Source: Zea mays (Eukaryota > Streptophyta > Magnoliopsida > Poales > Poaceae). From it: DNA of 64,000 nt. The position numbers and the translations under genes were made by a program. This document shows, piece after piece, positions 46,585-58,480 of this stretch (positions are counted from its first letter, which is position 1; each line of letters opens with the position of its first letter). The DNA is taken from positions 144,546,439 through 144,610,438 of the forward strand of contig NC_050100.1 of the NCBI RefSeq assembly GCF_902167145.1, read 5' to 3'. The notes below the pieces were generated by a model. It searched no databases. It worked only from the letters and a program-made list of their open reading frames with translations, and had not been told where the DNA came from.

Positions 46585-46665
46585 TTGTTAGAAATCCCCT
46601 CCATGATCGCCACTTCCCCTAGCACGGCCCATGACACAGCCGTGCGATATTGGAGACGAGTGCAC

Positions 46666-46915
46666 TGTTAGCAGCCTACTCGAATGGGGAAGAACAGATC
46701 GAGGAAGAAGAAGAGGATAGGCGAGGAAGGAAGTTTAACTGGAGTTTAGCATTTGTTTTTCCCTCCTGCGTAGGGTTAATACCCATCCGCTTACACAGTC
46801 CACTCCGGACCAGAGTACCGAACATTCGGCCTTTTTACTGCCCACCAAGCGCGGCGACAGCACCGGACCAGTGTCGGTGGCTGTGTTGTGACCCAGCGAT
46901 GGAGCGTTGCTGACA
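46666..46915 (-). repeat. 3' LTR of element E
   Basis: 250 bp. Compared with the 5' LTR it lacks about 20 bp near 46770 (CTCAGGTTACAGACTT region) and has a few substitutions. Confidence 0.92.
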
Positions 46916-46930
46916 TTCCCTCCCTCTTGC

Positions 46931-49554
46931 GATGCTGCTTGCCCCCAAGCAGCGGATCGGGGAAACTGTTGGCGAATGGCGTCCAGGTCTTCCCATGTCG
47001 CCAGCGCGTCAAAATGTCATGGAGGTCGACCGTAGAGGACTTCAAATGGAGAGCGACCAAGAGCCGAGTGAAAGGACGTGTTGTACCAGAATTCTGCAAG
47101 AGACAACCACAGGTTCCACTTGTGCGGACAGGCATGGACGAAACAGCGTAAATAGGTCTCCAAACACTGATTGACGCGCTAAGTCTGGCCGTCCGACTGA
47201 GGATGGTAGGCTGACCCCATACGCAGCTGTGTACCAGCCAGCTTGAACAATTCCTGCCACAGAGAGCTGGTGAAAATGCGATCACGGTCGGAAATGATAG
47301 CTTCTGGCATGCCGTGTAGCTTGTAAACAGATGACATAAACAGCTGAGCCACTTTGAAAGCTGTGTAGGGATGCAAGAGTGGAATAAAATGGGCATAGCG
47401 AGAAAACTTATCCACGACCACTAAGATGCTATTAGCATGAGCAGAACGCGGCAGACCTTCGATGAAGTCCATCGACACTACCTGCCAAGCTTGTTCTGGC
47501 ACGGGGAGTGGCTGGAGCAGTCCAGGATACTTGGATCTATCGGGCTTGGACTGTTGGCAAATGGAGCAAGCTGCCACATAATCTTTCACCTGTTGTTTCA
47601 TGTAAGGCCATGCAAACAGTTGATGAATCCGGCGGTAGGTAACTGGAAATCCAGAGTGCCCTCCCATAGGACTGTCATGAAATGCAGATATGACCTTACG
47701 CTGCAGATTTGAATTAGCACCTAGCCAGAAACGACCTTTGTATTTGATGATCCCATTCTGAAGTTTGTAATGGCCAGCAGGTGAAGCAGTCACGGCCAGC
47801 TCCGATAGCAGCTGCTGGGCGTGAGGATCCTGTTGATAACCGTCCATAATTTCTGAAAGCCACTGGGGGCTACTGCTAGAAATATGATAAAGCTCTAAGG
47901 ATTCATGGGGGTGACGTGACAGGGCGTCCGCCGCACCATTTTCAATTCCTTTCTTGTATAATATTTTGTATTGGAGACCCAAGAGTTTGGTGAAAACTTT
48001 TTGCTGCCACGGCGTATTAAGCTTTTGCTTTGTCAAGTGTGAGAGACTATGCTGATCAGTGTAAATTATGAACTCATCGTGCAGGAGGTAGGGTCTCCAG
48101 TGGTCGACAGCCATCAGAATAGCTAGGTACTCCTTTTCATAGGTCGATAATCCTCTATTCTTTGGACCCAGAGCTTTACTGACAAAAGAGAGAGGGTGGC
48201 TGTTCTGACTGAGAACCGCACCAATGCCTGATCCCGACGCATCAGTTTCAATGGCAAACGGGGACGAGAAGTCAGGCAGTTGCAAGACTGGGGCAGAGGA
48301 CAGTGCTGTCTTGAGTGTACGAAAAGCATGATCATGGTCTTGAGTCCATACAAAATGTGTGTTCTTCTTCAGTAACTGAGTTAGGGGTTTAGAGATCACC
48401 GCGAAGTGTCATACAAATTTCCGGTAATATCCCGCGAGGCCGAGAAATCCCCGCAACTCTCGACAGTTTGCAGGTACTGGCCATGAGGTAACGGCGTCCA
48501 CTTTTGAGGGATCTGTTGCCACCCCTCGCGCTGAAATGACGTGGCCCAAATATGCAATTTCTTGTTGTGCAAAGGAGCATTTGGACAACTTAATCTGCCA
48601 CTGATCGGCTCGAAGAAGACTGAATACTAACTCCAAATGCTGAATATGATCAGACCATGTATGGTTGTAGATCAATATGTCATCAAAGAAAACAAGGGCA
48701 CATTTCCGGAGCAGTGGGGAAAGAGTCATGTTCATCGCTCCCTGAAATGTTGCGGGTGCGCCAGACAATCCGAAGGCCATGACTTTAAACTTGAAATGAC
48801 CATGGTGGGTTTGAAATGCCGTTTTGTGTTGGTCCTCGGAAGCCATTCGGATCTGATGGAACCCCGCTCGCAGGTCGAGAGTGGAGAACCAGGCTGCGCT
48901 GTGAAGCTCATCCAAAAACTCGTCAATAATGGGTACCGGAAACTTGGTTTTGATGGTCAGTGCATTTAGATGTCTGTAATCGACATAAAACTGGTATGTG
49001 TTTTCTTTTTTCTTTACTAGAATGACTGGAGATGAGAATGCACTGCTGCTGTTCTAAATAATTCCTGTCTGGAGCATGTCCGCTACTTGTTTCTCAATTT
49101 CTGATTTCAGAGCTGGTGCATAACGATACGACCTGAGTTGTACTGGGCTTACACCGGTCAGCAATGGAATACGATGGTCGCACTCGCGTGGGGGAGGAAG
49201 ACCCTGTGGAACTTCAAATATATCAGCATATTGAGTGAGTAGTTGCTGCAGTTCTGCGGGCAACTTGTGAACAATGGCTTGATCCTTGTCAGTGAGGGAT
49301 TCCAAGGAAGATACCTCCATAACAGTACACTGCATGTCCTGAACCCCCATACCACACAATTTGATAGTAGAGCCTTGGTACGGTATAATCAGCCACTTAT
49401 CTTCCTAGTGTACCCACATAGGGTTGTGGGAACTCAACCAGTCCATACCTAAGATGAGGTCGTAGTGAGTGAGCTGAATAATCTTCAAGCTTGATGAGAA
49501 GGCATACTCATTGAGGTACCATGTGACATTAGTCAATTCATGGTCACTGGGTAA
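46931..49554 (-). pseudogene. Element E pol: RT, RNase H, integrase, chromodomain remnant
   Basis: All in the frame of gag. RT has FSTLDLRAGFHQIRM and the intact FFDDILIYN box. RNase H has ETDASGSGIGAVLSQ and IYTDQHSL. Integrase has CSICQQSKPDRSKYPG, SMDFIEGLP and ISDRDRIF, but in HPQSDGQTE the catalytic Glu codon is TAG (about 47178). After VLYGRPP a stop is followed at once by ATWEDLDAIRQQFP, the tail of a chromodomain, so the integrase C-terminus and most of the chromodomain are deleted. Other stops lie at about 49386, 49050 and 48406. Inactive. Confidence 0.88.
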
Positions 49555-51330
49555 TTAGGAGCCATTGGCCACCTGTACGCGAAGTGAAGCTGGTAAGGGA
49601 GTCCAATTGGGCAATTGCGAAGCAACTCGGTGGCTGATAAATGAAGTAGAGCTGCCCGAATCCAAGAGTACCAACATATCCATACCACCAATGTGGCTAA
49701 TAAACCGCATGGTCTTGGGGGTATCTGCACTGAGAACAGCAGCCTGCGACATATGTAACAGAAGCAACTCTTCAGCTGTAACATCAGTAACAGGTTCCTC
49801 ATCTTCCGGTAACTGAAAGGACTGCCACATTTCTTCGACCAGGTGTAACTGCACGGTGTCAGGGCACTTGTGACCTCGATTATATTGGAGTCCACATTTG
49901 TAACAAAGTCCTTTGGCCTTCCGATATGCATATAATGTAGCCAATTTGTCCTCGGACTGAGCTTGTCGAGAAGGAATGGCAGCAGGCGCATGATCCAACT
50001 TGAGGGAATGAGTTGCTTTACTGTCATGTGTAAGGTTGGTGCCTGAGGCCGCTGGTTTGCTGAATGTTCTTGGAGTGAACTTGCCCTCCCGCTGTCGGGT
50101 ACCCTCGCGCACCTCCTCCTGCAACTGAGCAAGAACATAGGCAGTATCGAGATCTCATGGGCGTTGCACTAACACAATAGAGCATACATCATCACGCAAC
50201 CCATCGACAAACTTAGTGATATAGTAAAGTGGGTCAGCATGGGGTTGATAAGCCTTTAACTGGTCAACTAGTTGTGCAAATTGTTCAATATAATCAGAGA
50301 CACTGGAATATTGACGGATGTGCAGGAGTTGTCTAAGAAGAGTTTCGTGCTGGTTTTTGCCAAATCTCTCACGAATTAATAGCCCAAACTCGTGCCAAGT
50401 GACCTGGTGAAGGCTGTGTTCGATCGACTGTAACCATCTGGCTGCAGGACCGGTGAAACTCATTGTGGCTACTTCAATCCAGACGGATGGGTCTACGGAG
50501 TACATGCGAAAATATGATTCACAACGTGTTTGCCATAGTTTGGGGTAGGAACCGTCGCACTCAGGAAAATTCAGCTTGGGCAACTGGCCTAAGTAATTGG
50601 TGAACTGGGCGCCATAAGCACGACCGTCGAACGGTGCGGGAGGTGGGTTGAGACCAGTGCCCGACGCGCCCCCAGTGTGGATATCTGAAGCAAATGAAGG
50701 AGCTCCCTGAGGATGAGAGTGCATACCCATGGCCGGGAGGGAGTGATGGGGGTAAAAACCCCCAAAACCCGTCTCACGTGGTTGATTGTCGATGCGTTGC
50801 CCGATTGGGCCGTCGGTGTTCCACGAGGGAGGAGGCACGCGCTCCGCCGTCGACTGGTGAGGACCGAGTACGCCGCGTAGATCTGGCGAGTCATGGATGG
50901 CACCGCGTTCGAGGAAGCGCGCTACCCTAGACAGCTCCGCGCGAACGGCGTCGACAGAGTCCTTCACGCCGTCAACTGATGCCTCGACGCGCGACCTCCA
51001 TGATTCGAAGAGGGAAGTGACGTTCTCCAGCGCGGCCACCCGGGTCATGGCGTCCGCCGTGAACTCCTCGAGAGGAGCCCAGCCGAGCGCCCCTGTGGTC
51101 TCCGGCGTGGTGTCGCGATTTGCGACCTGCACCTGGATCGCGGCGATGTCGTCGGAATTGGCGGCCACAGACTTCTCCAGATGGCGCCACCGTGCATCCT
51201 GGGTTTCCAATCGGTCGCATAACTGCTGAAGTAGCTTGGATTGGGTGGTTAGGCTCTTGGATTGGGCTTCGATCTGTTTGGATTGGGCATTCAGAGCAGC
51301 CGCCAGATTGGGATCGAAGGCGCCCGCCAT
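49555..51330 (-). pseudogene. Element E gag and protease
   Basis: Likely start Met at 51330 (MAGAFDPNLAAALNAQ). The N-terminal half is a coiled coil (KQIEAQSKSLTTQSKLLQQL). The capsid follows with YPKLWQTRCESYFRMY and WHEFGLLIRERFGKNQHETL. One in-frame TGA lies at about 50152. The zinc knuckle is CYKCGLQYNRGHKCP. Protease has an intact LVLLDSGSSTSFIS. A stop at 49555 ends the open stretch. Confidence 0.87.
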
Positions 51331-51380
51331 TTTTGCCGAGCGAGTGAAGTAAGGGGGAATCTCCAGTGCCAAGATCGGTA

Positions 51381-51394
51381 GTCTTTGATACCAA
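51381..51394 (-). other. Primer-binding site of element E
   Basis: The minus strand reads TTGGTATCAAAGAC two bases inside the 5' LTR; a variant of the tRNA-Met site. Confidence 0.75.
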
Positions 51395-51396
51395 TT

Positions 51397-51666
51397 TGTT
51401 AGCAGCCTACTCGAATGGGGAAGAACAGATCGAGGAAGAAGAAGAGGATAGGCGAGGAAGGAAGTTTAACTGGAGTTTAGCATTTGTTTTTCCCCTCAGG
51501 TTACAGACTTCTTGCGTAGGGTTAATACCCATCCGCTTACACAGTCCACTCCGGACCAGAGTACCGAGCATTCAGCCTTTTTACTCTACGGCCCACCAAG
51601 CGCGGCGACAGCACCGGACCAGTGTCGGTGGCTGTGTTGTGACCCCGCGATGGAGCATTGCTGACA
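51397..51666 (-). repeat. 5' LTR of element E
   Basis: 270 bp from TGTTAGCAGCC to GCTGACA, followed by the duplication TGCAC. Confidence 0.92.
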
Positions 51667-51671
51667 TGCAC

Positions 51672-52449
51672 GTAGAGAAGGGCGAAGGAACCAGTCGAGT
51701 TCGTGTGCCCAGAGGAGGGAGAAATAGATCCACCACGTGCACCCTCACCGCTACGCCGACGCCGACGAGGACGCAGGTGAACGTGAGCGCCGAGAGGAGG
51801 GGTCGCCCGCCGTTCATCGACCTACAGCTGAAAAGGTCCGCCTCTCTCGCGCGTCACCCAAATCAATGCCCAACGCACGTCCATGTGTGCGCCAATAGGT
51901 CTGTAGCTATGTCGTGTTCGGTTAAGGGACACACAGGCCACCTCAAGCCGCGCGCCTCCCACCTCACCAGACTGACACAGGATGTAGCTCGCCCGTGACT
52001 CCGCGGCAAGGTCCCGCCATGCATGTCGCGCTCGTCCGCCACCCATCTCCAACTAGCCTCCGTGCATGCCGTGCCTGGCCGCCATCCACTCCAACAAACA
52101 TCCATGCATGCCTCCCCTCTCAGCCATAAGAAGGTCCACTCCGGCACCAAGATTGTGTTCCACACCCCCGCATGGCTCGGACGCGCCTTCCCCAACGTCG
52201 CCTTCTAGCCTAAGCCAGTGGGCAAGGGGGACCGCAAGGAGGTGTAGGTGGGCATGGCCGTAGACGCCACCAACTGATCAACTTAGCTTTCGGCGCCAGC
52301 GGCCGAGCGTGGGCTGTCGATCTAGCCACGTCGTCACGAGATCCGATAATTTATGACTATTTTCTCAAGCTCTGCAAGTTTCTGGATGATTTCAGGTTTG
52401 GTTCTATCAGTGTGCCTACCTTCATCATTTGTTGGTTTAATTTCCACAG
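51672..52449. other. Unassigned GC-rich then AT-rich sequence
   Basis: Open frames exist (for example 52023-52208 on the plus strand) but none shows a recognisable domain. Before E inserted, this stretch was contiguous with 46585-46665. It ends in a plausible splice acceptor TTTCCACAG. It may be upstream gene sequence of the Ulp1-like unit or of the methyltransferase fragment. Confidence 0.35.
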
Positions 52450-52590
52450 ATTCACCCAAAATCCTGGATCCTGAAGCCTAGGATTACCGCATTGCTTCTT
52501 GTCGTGACACTGTGGTCAGACGCCGTGGTAACCTGTATATGAATTTCTTGAATGCAAGTGAGAATGCCAATAGTATGTATCATTGGTCGT
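52450..52590 (+). pseudogene. Candidate upstream exon of the Ulp1-like gene
   Basis: After TTTCCACAG a frame reads DSPKILDPEA, a stop, then DYRIASCRDTVVRRRGNLYM and NFLNASENANS. The codons are regular and the piece lies on the same strand upstream of the Ulp1-like exons, from which element J now separates it. I do not recognise a domain. It may be an N-terminal exon of that gene; weakly supported. The following 52590-53034 is AT-rich with no gene. Confidence 0.3.
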
Positions 52591-53034
52591 TGTCAAAGAA
52601 TTTGTTAGATTGAGATCGATAATATACGTGGTATTTGTTTTTATGTAATCGTTGTGCACTAACATTTTGTTAGATATTTTGTAATCGTCGCAACACACGG
52701 GCACTTGCACTATAATTATTTACTGTTATGTTCCCATCAATGCATGCACAATTATGTTAAATTGATGGACCTAATAGTATCTTTGTTTGTCATATACTTT
52801 GTTTCACCTGGTTACTTATTATTGGATAGATTTGCTATTGCTATAGTTGATTATGGAATAACGATACATGTGAAACATTGATAACAATTTATTATTGTTG
52901 AGTTATTTACTATGCATGATAAGATCACTTTATTTAATTGACATTTGGAGGGCTAACCCAAGCAAACATTACATGATGTTAGTTTAGTCTTAATTTTTCT
53001 TTATATATATTATGTGGATGTTTGTAGAACGTCT

Positions 53035-53777
53035 TGTTGGTGCCTTTTTGGGGGCGCCAATCACTCAATACGAACCGGCGGCGGTGCACTCTGGTCAGGC
53101 GCGGACGGTCCGCGGTACAGGGCCAGACGGTCCAAGACCTGGCGCGAGGCTAGGGTTCCCTGCCTGACAGCCGGACAATCCGCGCCCTAGGGCCGGACGG
53201 TCCGCGACCTGGCGACAGGGTCATCTTCCTCCTCCTTGCTGGAATCTAGATCTCATCCCCTGGGGGGAAAGACCTTAAGGTGCTCTGGGTCGATAGGTCA
53301 CCCGGGGCGTCCCCAGACGACGTGGAGCCGCCTAGGAATTAAGAGATCAATTCGAGGAAGAGGTCTTGGATGGACAACTAGATCTTGCCCCCCGGGAGGG
53401 GTGAGATCCTAGGGTTGTCTTGGGATCGGCAGGCCACCCAAGACGGATCTAGACGACGTAGAGTCGAATAGGGATGGAGGTGGATATGTGGAAGACTACA
53501 ACTAGAACTATGCTACATCTACTCCTAGGGCAGGAAAACTAAATAAGGTAATTGTTTCGATTGGAATGTGTTCGGGGGTTCTCAATCGGCCGTACCCCTT
53601 TATATTTATAGGGGAGGAGGTCTGGACCTTTTCCTAAGAGATAGCCAACAAACTCCCACGTGATTAGATGGATAACCATCACGAGATAAGGATAAACATC
53701 CGAGTTAATCTAATCTCGGGACACGCGGACCGTCCGGGCCCATGGGCCGGACCGTCCGCTCATTTTGGTGTCCAACA
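53035..53777 (-). repeat. 3' LTR of element J
   Basis: 743 bp. TATA box on the minus strand at 53601-53610 (TATAAATATA). Several copies of CGGACGGTCCGCG and CGGACCGTCCG lie near both ends. Confidence 0.92.
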
Positions 53778-53997
53778 TATGCCCCCCTGCCTTTTGGTGG
53801 AGCTTGGCGAACCAAAAGCATCAGCGAAAACTTCGGAAACAATTGACCTCATGAGGTTTTGTTCCCGAAGTAAGGACTCAACTCAATGCAAGTCATCGGC
53901 TCTTGCGATCAGATAATATAAATACTTGATGGGACTTTAATGCACAGAGGCCGTTTCGGATCGCATCCTCTTCGGCCATGTCTACCTGATCAACCTG

Positions 53998-55857
53998 TCA
54001 ATAGGCAAAAACTTGTTGTGCCCCCCAACCCAAATAAGCAAACAGATTGGGCCAGTAATACGAATTCATCGCCGTACCACCCCACACATGAGCAGGACAA
54101 CACATCGGCGATGGATAGAACGGGACGCACCATGCTATCCCTGGAGGAGGATGACAAGGCGATCTTGGTTGTGCTACCCTTTGGGTCCGTTTAGTCGGCT
54201 TTTGCTTTCGCACAGGCCGCCCTTTTGACTTCGTTTGTTTTATTGGCCGGTTGTGTGGAACGACCTTCTTCATATATTTGGCAAGCAACTGACCAAATGT
54301 AGGGCCGACTCTACTGAGTCGTCCAGACGTCTTAGTAGTGTTTTGTTTCCTAACACTTGTGTTGGAACGTTGTGGTCCGATGGTCTGAGGTTGCTGCTTC
54401 TGACCATCTGCAGACCGTCCGGCCATCATAGCCGGACTGTCCGCGCCTGTCTTGGACTGTTCGGCCTTAGTACCCGGATCATCCGGCGTACGCAGGACAG
54501 GTGACCGTGATCGGGTGTCCGATCGTGCTTGCCCCCCGGTGCCTCCGGTCTTTCTTTTGTCCGGAGCCTTCAGAGTAACCATTCTGCGTGACATATTTGG
54601 TGTGCGAGGATCACCAATGACGATATTTTAAATTTTACTTTTATCGGCCGCACAAGGCCGAATTATGGCCTTTTTGCTCGTTGGCTCTAATGTGGTGACA
54701 GGAACAGGTGGTCTGTCAATTTTCACCTCTTTTTGAAACCTCAACCGGCCTTCGTTTATAGCCGATTGTATTTGCCGACGGAAGACGGCACAATCATTGG
54801 TGTTGTGGAGAAAGGAGCCATGCCATTTGCAATAAACGCGCCCTTTTAATTGTTCAATCGGAGGAATTATATGTGACAATTTAATATTACCATGTTTAAG
54901 CAACTCATCAAACATTTTATCACATTTAGTAATATTAAATGTGAACTTAACTTTTTCCTTTTGTGTCGAGTGCGGGTGAGAGCGAACAGAAGGTTTGGCC
55001 TTAGTGGGCCAAACAAGCTCAGGGACATGTGACTTTTTTAGTTCTTGGGGCTTGGGTGGCCGATTATATTTATGTCGGCCTTCCGCACTAGGCGGATCAC
55101 AGGTGACTTCTGGTGCTCCGGACGGTCCGACCTGCACAGTCGGACGGTATGCGGGTGGATCGGACGGTCCGGTACTATCCTCGGACTGTCCGGTCACGTT
55201 AGGCAACACCTGTGACCCTTGTGGTGGGCTCTGTGTAACTCCGGACTGTCCGGCGTAGGGTGCCGGACGGTCTGACGGAGGGCCAGACGGTCCGCGATTG
55301 TGTGCGGACGGTCCGGCCATGCTCAGAGTTTACTCACCGTTTAGCGAAGATGGTGGTGACAGTCGTCTTGGATATGAGTCCATCGTCATACCAGAATATG
55401 GCTGGGGAAACCCATTTGTTGCCGATGTGTTTGGCGCAATTGTTTTGGCGCCTAATTTATGTGATAAAAAACTAGGCATGTGTGTTTTTCCTAATGCATG
55501 TGCCATCCTTTCTATATCCTCTGTGATACTTTTAATCCGATTATCAAAAGAAATTTTATTAAATGGAATATCATCGGCTGACCTGGCATCACCTATCGTG
55601 GGGAGCTGTTGCAGCACGGCTGACATGTACTCGGCGTTTATCTCCCTCTCTTGGACGGTCTTCTGGTGGCAATCTACCCTGAAGTGCGAGAGGGACCACT
55701 TATCCGCCACCTTGAACACCTGCTCTGTTTATCGCTGGGCCTCCTCGTCTATTTTCTTCATGTCATCTTTTAATCTTTCACGCTCAGCGGCCGATAAATT
55801 AGTCAGCCAAGTGTTGCTGTTTGGAGAAGCACCGTTGAGATCTTTAGAATCGGCCAT
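53998..55857 (-). pseudogene. Element J gag-like protein
   Basis: One frame from ATG 55857 (MADSKDLNGASPNSN) to 53998, about 620 codons, broken by only three in-frame stops (about 55728, 55327 and 54627). The N-terminal part is helical (LSAAERERLKDDMKKIDE). Next is a Pro/Ser/Gly-rich region coded by the GGACGGTCCG repeats, then a knuckle-like YCKWHGSFLHNTNDCAVF (CX2HX8C form) and a basic Lys/Arg-rich tail. The role by position is RNA binding and packaging. The first stop is CGA TAA, and all three could each be one base change. Confidence 0.75.
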
Positions 55858-55887
55858 GTAAGCCTGATTTTGTAGATCTGCAACCTG

Positions 55888-55906
55888 GTCCCTAGCGGAG
55901 TCGCCA
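55888..55906 (-). other. Primer-binding site of element J
   Basis: The minus strand reads TGGCGACTCCGCTAGGGAC seven bases inside the 5' LTR. The tRNA is not identified here. Confidence 0.7.
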
Positions 55907-55913
55907 AAAAGTA

Positions 55914-56659
55914 TGTTGGTGCCTTTTTGGGGGCGCCAATCACTCAATACGAACCGGCGAGGGTGCTCTCTGGTCAGGCGCGGATGGTCCGCGGTACAGG
56001 GCCAGACGGTCCGCGACCTGGCGCGAGGCTAGGGTTCCCTGCCTGACGGCCGGACAGTCCGCGCCCTAGGGCTGGACGATCCGCGACCTGGCGACAGTGT
56101 CGTCTTCCTCCTCCTTGCTGGAATCTAGATCTCGTCCCCTGGAGGGGAAAAGACCTTAAGGTGCTCTGGGTCGATAGGTCACCCGGGGCGTCCCCAGATG
56201 ACGTGGAGCCGCCTAGGAATTAAGAGATCAATTCAAGGAAGAGGTCTTGGATGGACAGCTAGATCTTGCCCCCTGGGAGGGGTGAGATCCTAGGGTTGTC
56301 TTAGGATCGGCAGGCCACCCAAGACGGATCTAGACGTCGTAGAGTCGAATAGGGATGGAGGTGGATATGTGGAAGACTACAACTAGAACTATGCTACATC
56401 TACTCCTAGGGCAGGAAAAGTAAATAAGGTAATTGTTTCGATTGGAATGTGTTCGGGGGTTCTCAATCGGCCGTACCCCTTTATATTTATAGGGGAGGAG
56501 GTCTGGACCTTTTTCTAAGAGATAGCCAACAAACTCCCACGTGATTAGATGGATAACCACGCACGAGATAAGGATAAACATCCGAGTTAATCTAATCTCG
56601 GGACACGCGGACCGTCCGGGCCCATGGGCCGGACCGTCCGCTCATTTTGGTGTCCAACA
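55914..56659 (-). repeat. 5' LTR of element J
   Basis: 746 bp, near-identical to the other copy. TATA box on the minus strand at 56482-56491. Confidence 0.92.
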
Positions 56660-56817
56660 CGTCTTTAAGTGGCCACACTTTAAAAAGTGATTAATGTAGT
56701 TCTATTTGCAAAGCTTTAAAGTTATTGGTTGAAACATTATATTGTCAAGATTATAACAAATTCATTAACTTAGGAATTTAATATTACATCATTTTATTTG
56801 TAATGTATGTAGGGCTG

Positions 56818-58480
56818 TTTTTCCTTTATGGATTCTTCAGAGGAGACAAATGAAGTACCAGTTGATGATAGCCAATTGGACAAGCATTCAACAGTTGATA
56901 ATGAATCACCTCTCGATGCAAAAATAGATGAGCATACCAGACGTATTCAAGTGTAATTCTTCGAGAAGGTATTACCATTGTATATTAGTTATCTCTACTA
57001 TTACTATTTTATCACCATGTGTAATCAAGGTGATCTGGACTTTATTGAATCAATTAAAAACATTCCTTAGGCGACAATGGATGTATAACTTGTATGGGTT
57101 GGCTCTCAAGTAATTTCTAGAAAATTTATGGAATGTCTATTTCAACCAGATTCTTATTTGGGTGATAAGGTAATATAATTTTTTGGTACACATGTGCACT
57201 CGAATTTAGGTATTTTAATTAAATATAGTTTTTGTACATGTATTTGCAGGTCATAAATTCTTACATATACTTATTGATAGAACAAGAACATATGAAGCAG
57301 CATCCTGGTGGTATTGTCCACATGGAGATTACATTTGTTAGGGAATTTTTAAAACGAGATGCTGGTGATGATCAAGAATTTAATGATATATACTATAGAA
57401 CTAGTGAAAGATCTCAATTTGAGCTAAAAGGTGTTATTATATCTTCAACATGACATGGTAAAAAATATTTTACTATATATCAGTTTAGTTATAAAGTCAT
57501 CGTATGATTCTTATAAAACATATATATATATATATATTGTAGGTGTTCATACCTATAAACATTCGTCAACTTCACTGGTATGTTGTTGTGCTTAACGTCA
57601 AAAGACGAGATATATACATACTCAATTCACTGGGTTCTTCATTGGGTCATAAAGATCTCGATTGTGTTGTGAGTAAATAAAACCTGTTACTAATTTTGTT
57701 TGTGGTTATGAGTAATTTTGTTGATGTGATTTACGATTATATTCTTTAATATATTATAATAATATATTTGTAGCTAGAGGGTTTGCAAAAGCAAATAGAT
57801 GGTGTGTCGCATTACATGAAACTTAAAGATCATAATTGGCCAAACCTTCAAGTTGCCTCTTGGCCTTGGAAACTTACATAGTTTAATGAAGCCAAGCAGA
57901 AGATAGGTATATGTTCGATTTTTCTAAAACCGTTTTATTTAAATTGGAAACATATTTGATTTGATTTTTTAATTTAGTTCTTCGTGTTGACTTTTCCTAC
58001 TTAACTATTTTGAGTACTAGACAAGAGTCGAACTATTAGATAATTTTACACAGGTATATCATAAAAAGTTATCATATACATATATACAATGATATAAAAA
58101 ATAACACCATGTATTTTCTTACTTTGCAGGCCGATATGATAAACTTTAGGCCAAAATTGGCCGCTATTTTATTGTCTTCAGATTTGAACAAGAGAAAGGG
58201 ATGCCCATTGTATAAAAATAATACAAATAAAAGTACAAAAGACAATGAGGCTGACTCCAATGATGTTGAGGTTTTAGAACCATCCCTAATTTCTAACAAG
58301 GGGAAACAAAGCCCTTAGATTAGCTCGGAAGATGATGCTATTATTATATTTTGAAGAAATATGTGCCAAAGAAGAAAATGATGTCACCCCTACTCCAACC
58401 TCTTTTGATGGCTATGGAAATGACTCTTTAATGAGATGTCTTTCCACCAAGGATATGCCAGTGACAAAGCATATATGATA
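56818..58480 (+). pseudogene. Ulp1/SENP-type SUMO protease (peptidase C48) pseudogene
   Basis: Exons can be followed through AT-rich introns: 56818-56937 (MDSSEETNEVPVDDSQLDKH), to 57169 (SRKFMECLFQPDSYLGDK, donor GTAATA), 57250-57456 (YIYLLIEQEHMKQHPGG), 57543 to about 57671, 57774-57906 (LQKQIDGVSHYMKLKDHNWP), 57978-58053 and 58130 on. The 57543 exon has VFIPINIRQLHWYVVVLNVK with the catalytic His. The catalytic Asp is replaced (ILNSLGS). In the Cys exon, the SCG of the nucleophile is followed by TGA (Gly to stop) and later Trp is TAG. LAAILLSSDLNKRKGCPLYK closes the domain. The family cleaves SUMO from targets in the nucleus; this copy is dead. Such genes are often carried by Kaonashi-type Mutator elements in grasses, but no terminal repeats are visible. 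Confidence 0.75.

Larger units (their letters stand above)
46666..51666 (-). mobile_element. Element E: short Reina-like chromovirus
   Basis: 5.0 kb, minus strand, target duplication TGCAC (46661-46665 and 51667-51671). LTRs are 250 bp (46666-46915) and 270 bp (51397-51666), from TGTTAGCAGCC to GCTGACA. Polypurine tract AAGAGGGAGGGAA on the minus strand at 46916-46928. gag and pol are in one frame, as usual for Reina elements, which also have short LTRs. Several in-frame stops and a deletion near the 3' end make it inactive. Confidence 0.9.
53035..56659 (-). mobile_element. Element J: gag-only (non-autonomous) LTR retrotransposon
   Basis: 3.6 kb, target duplication CGTCT (53030-53034 and 56660-56664). 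LTRs 53035-53777 (743 bp) and 55914-56659 (746 bp), from TGTTGGTGCC to TGTCCAACA. Primer site at the right and polypurine tract at the left (minus strand GGCAGGGGGGCATA, 53778-53791) set the minus orientation. The interior codes only a gag-like protein. RT and integrase are absent, so movement would have needed another element. Both the LTRs and the gene are full of GGACGGTCCG-like palindromes. Confidence 0.92.

Noticed and set aside
44131..46665. Intact host gene with the UBA exon or the methyltransferase fragment
   Set aside because: Only one exon or a C-terminal fragment of each is present; the methyltransferase part has an in-frame stop and lacks the SAM-binding motifs.
46586..46665. Helitron 3' end near the gene fragments
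   Set aside because: A hairpin-like stretch (ACGGCCCATGACACAGCCGT) is present, but no CTRR end and no A-T target site could be placed next to it.
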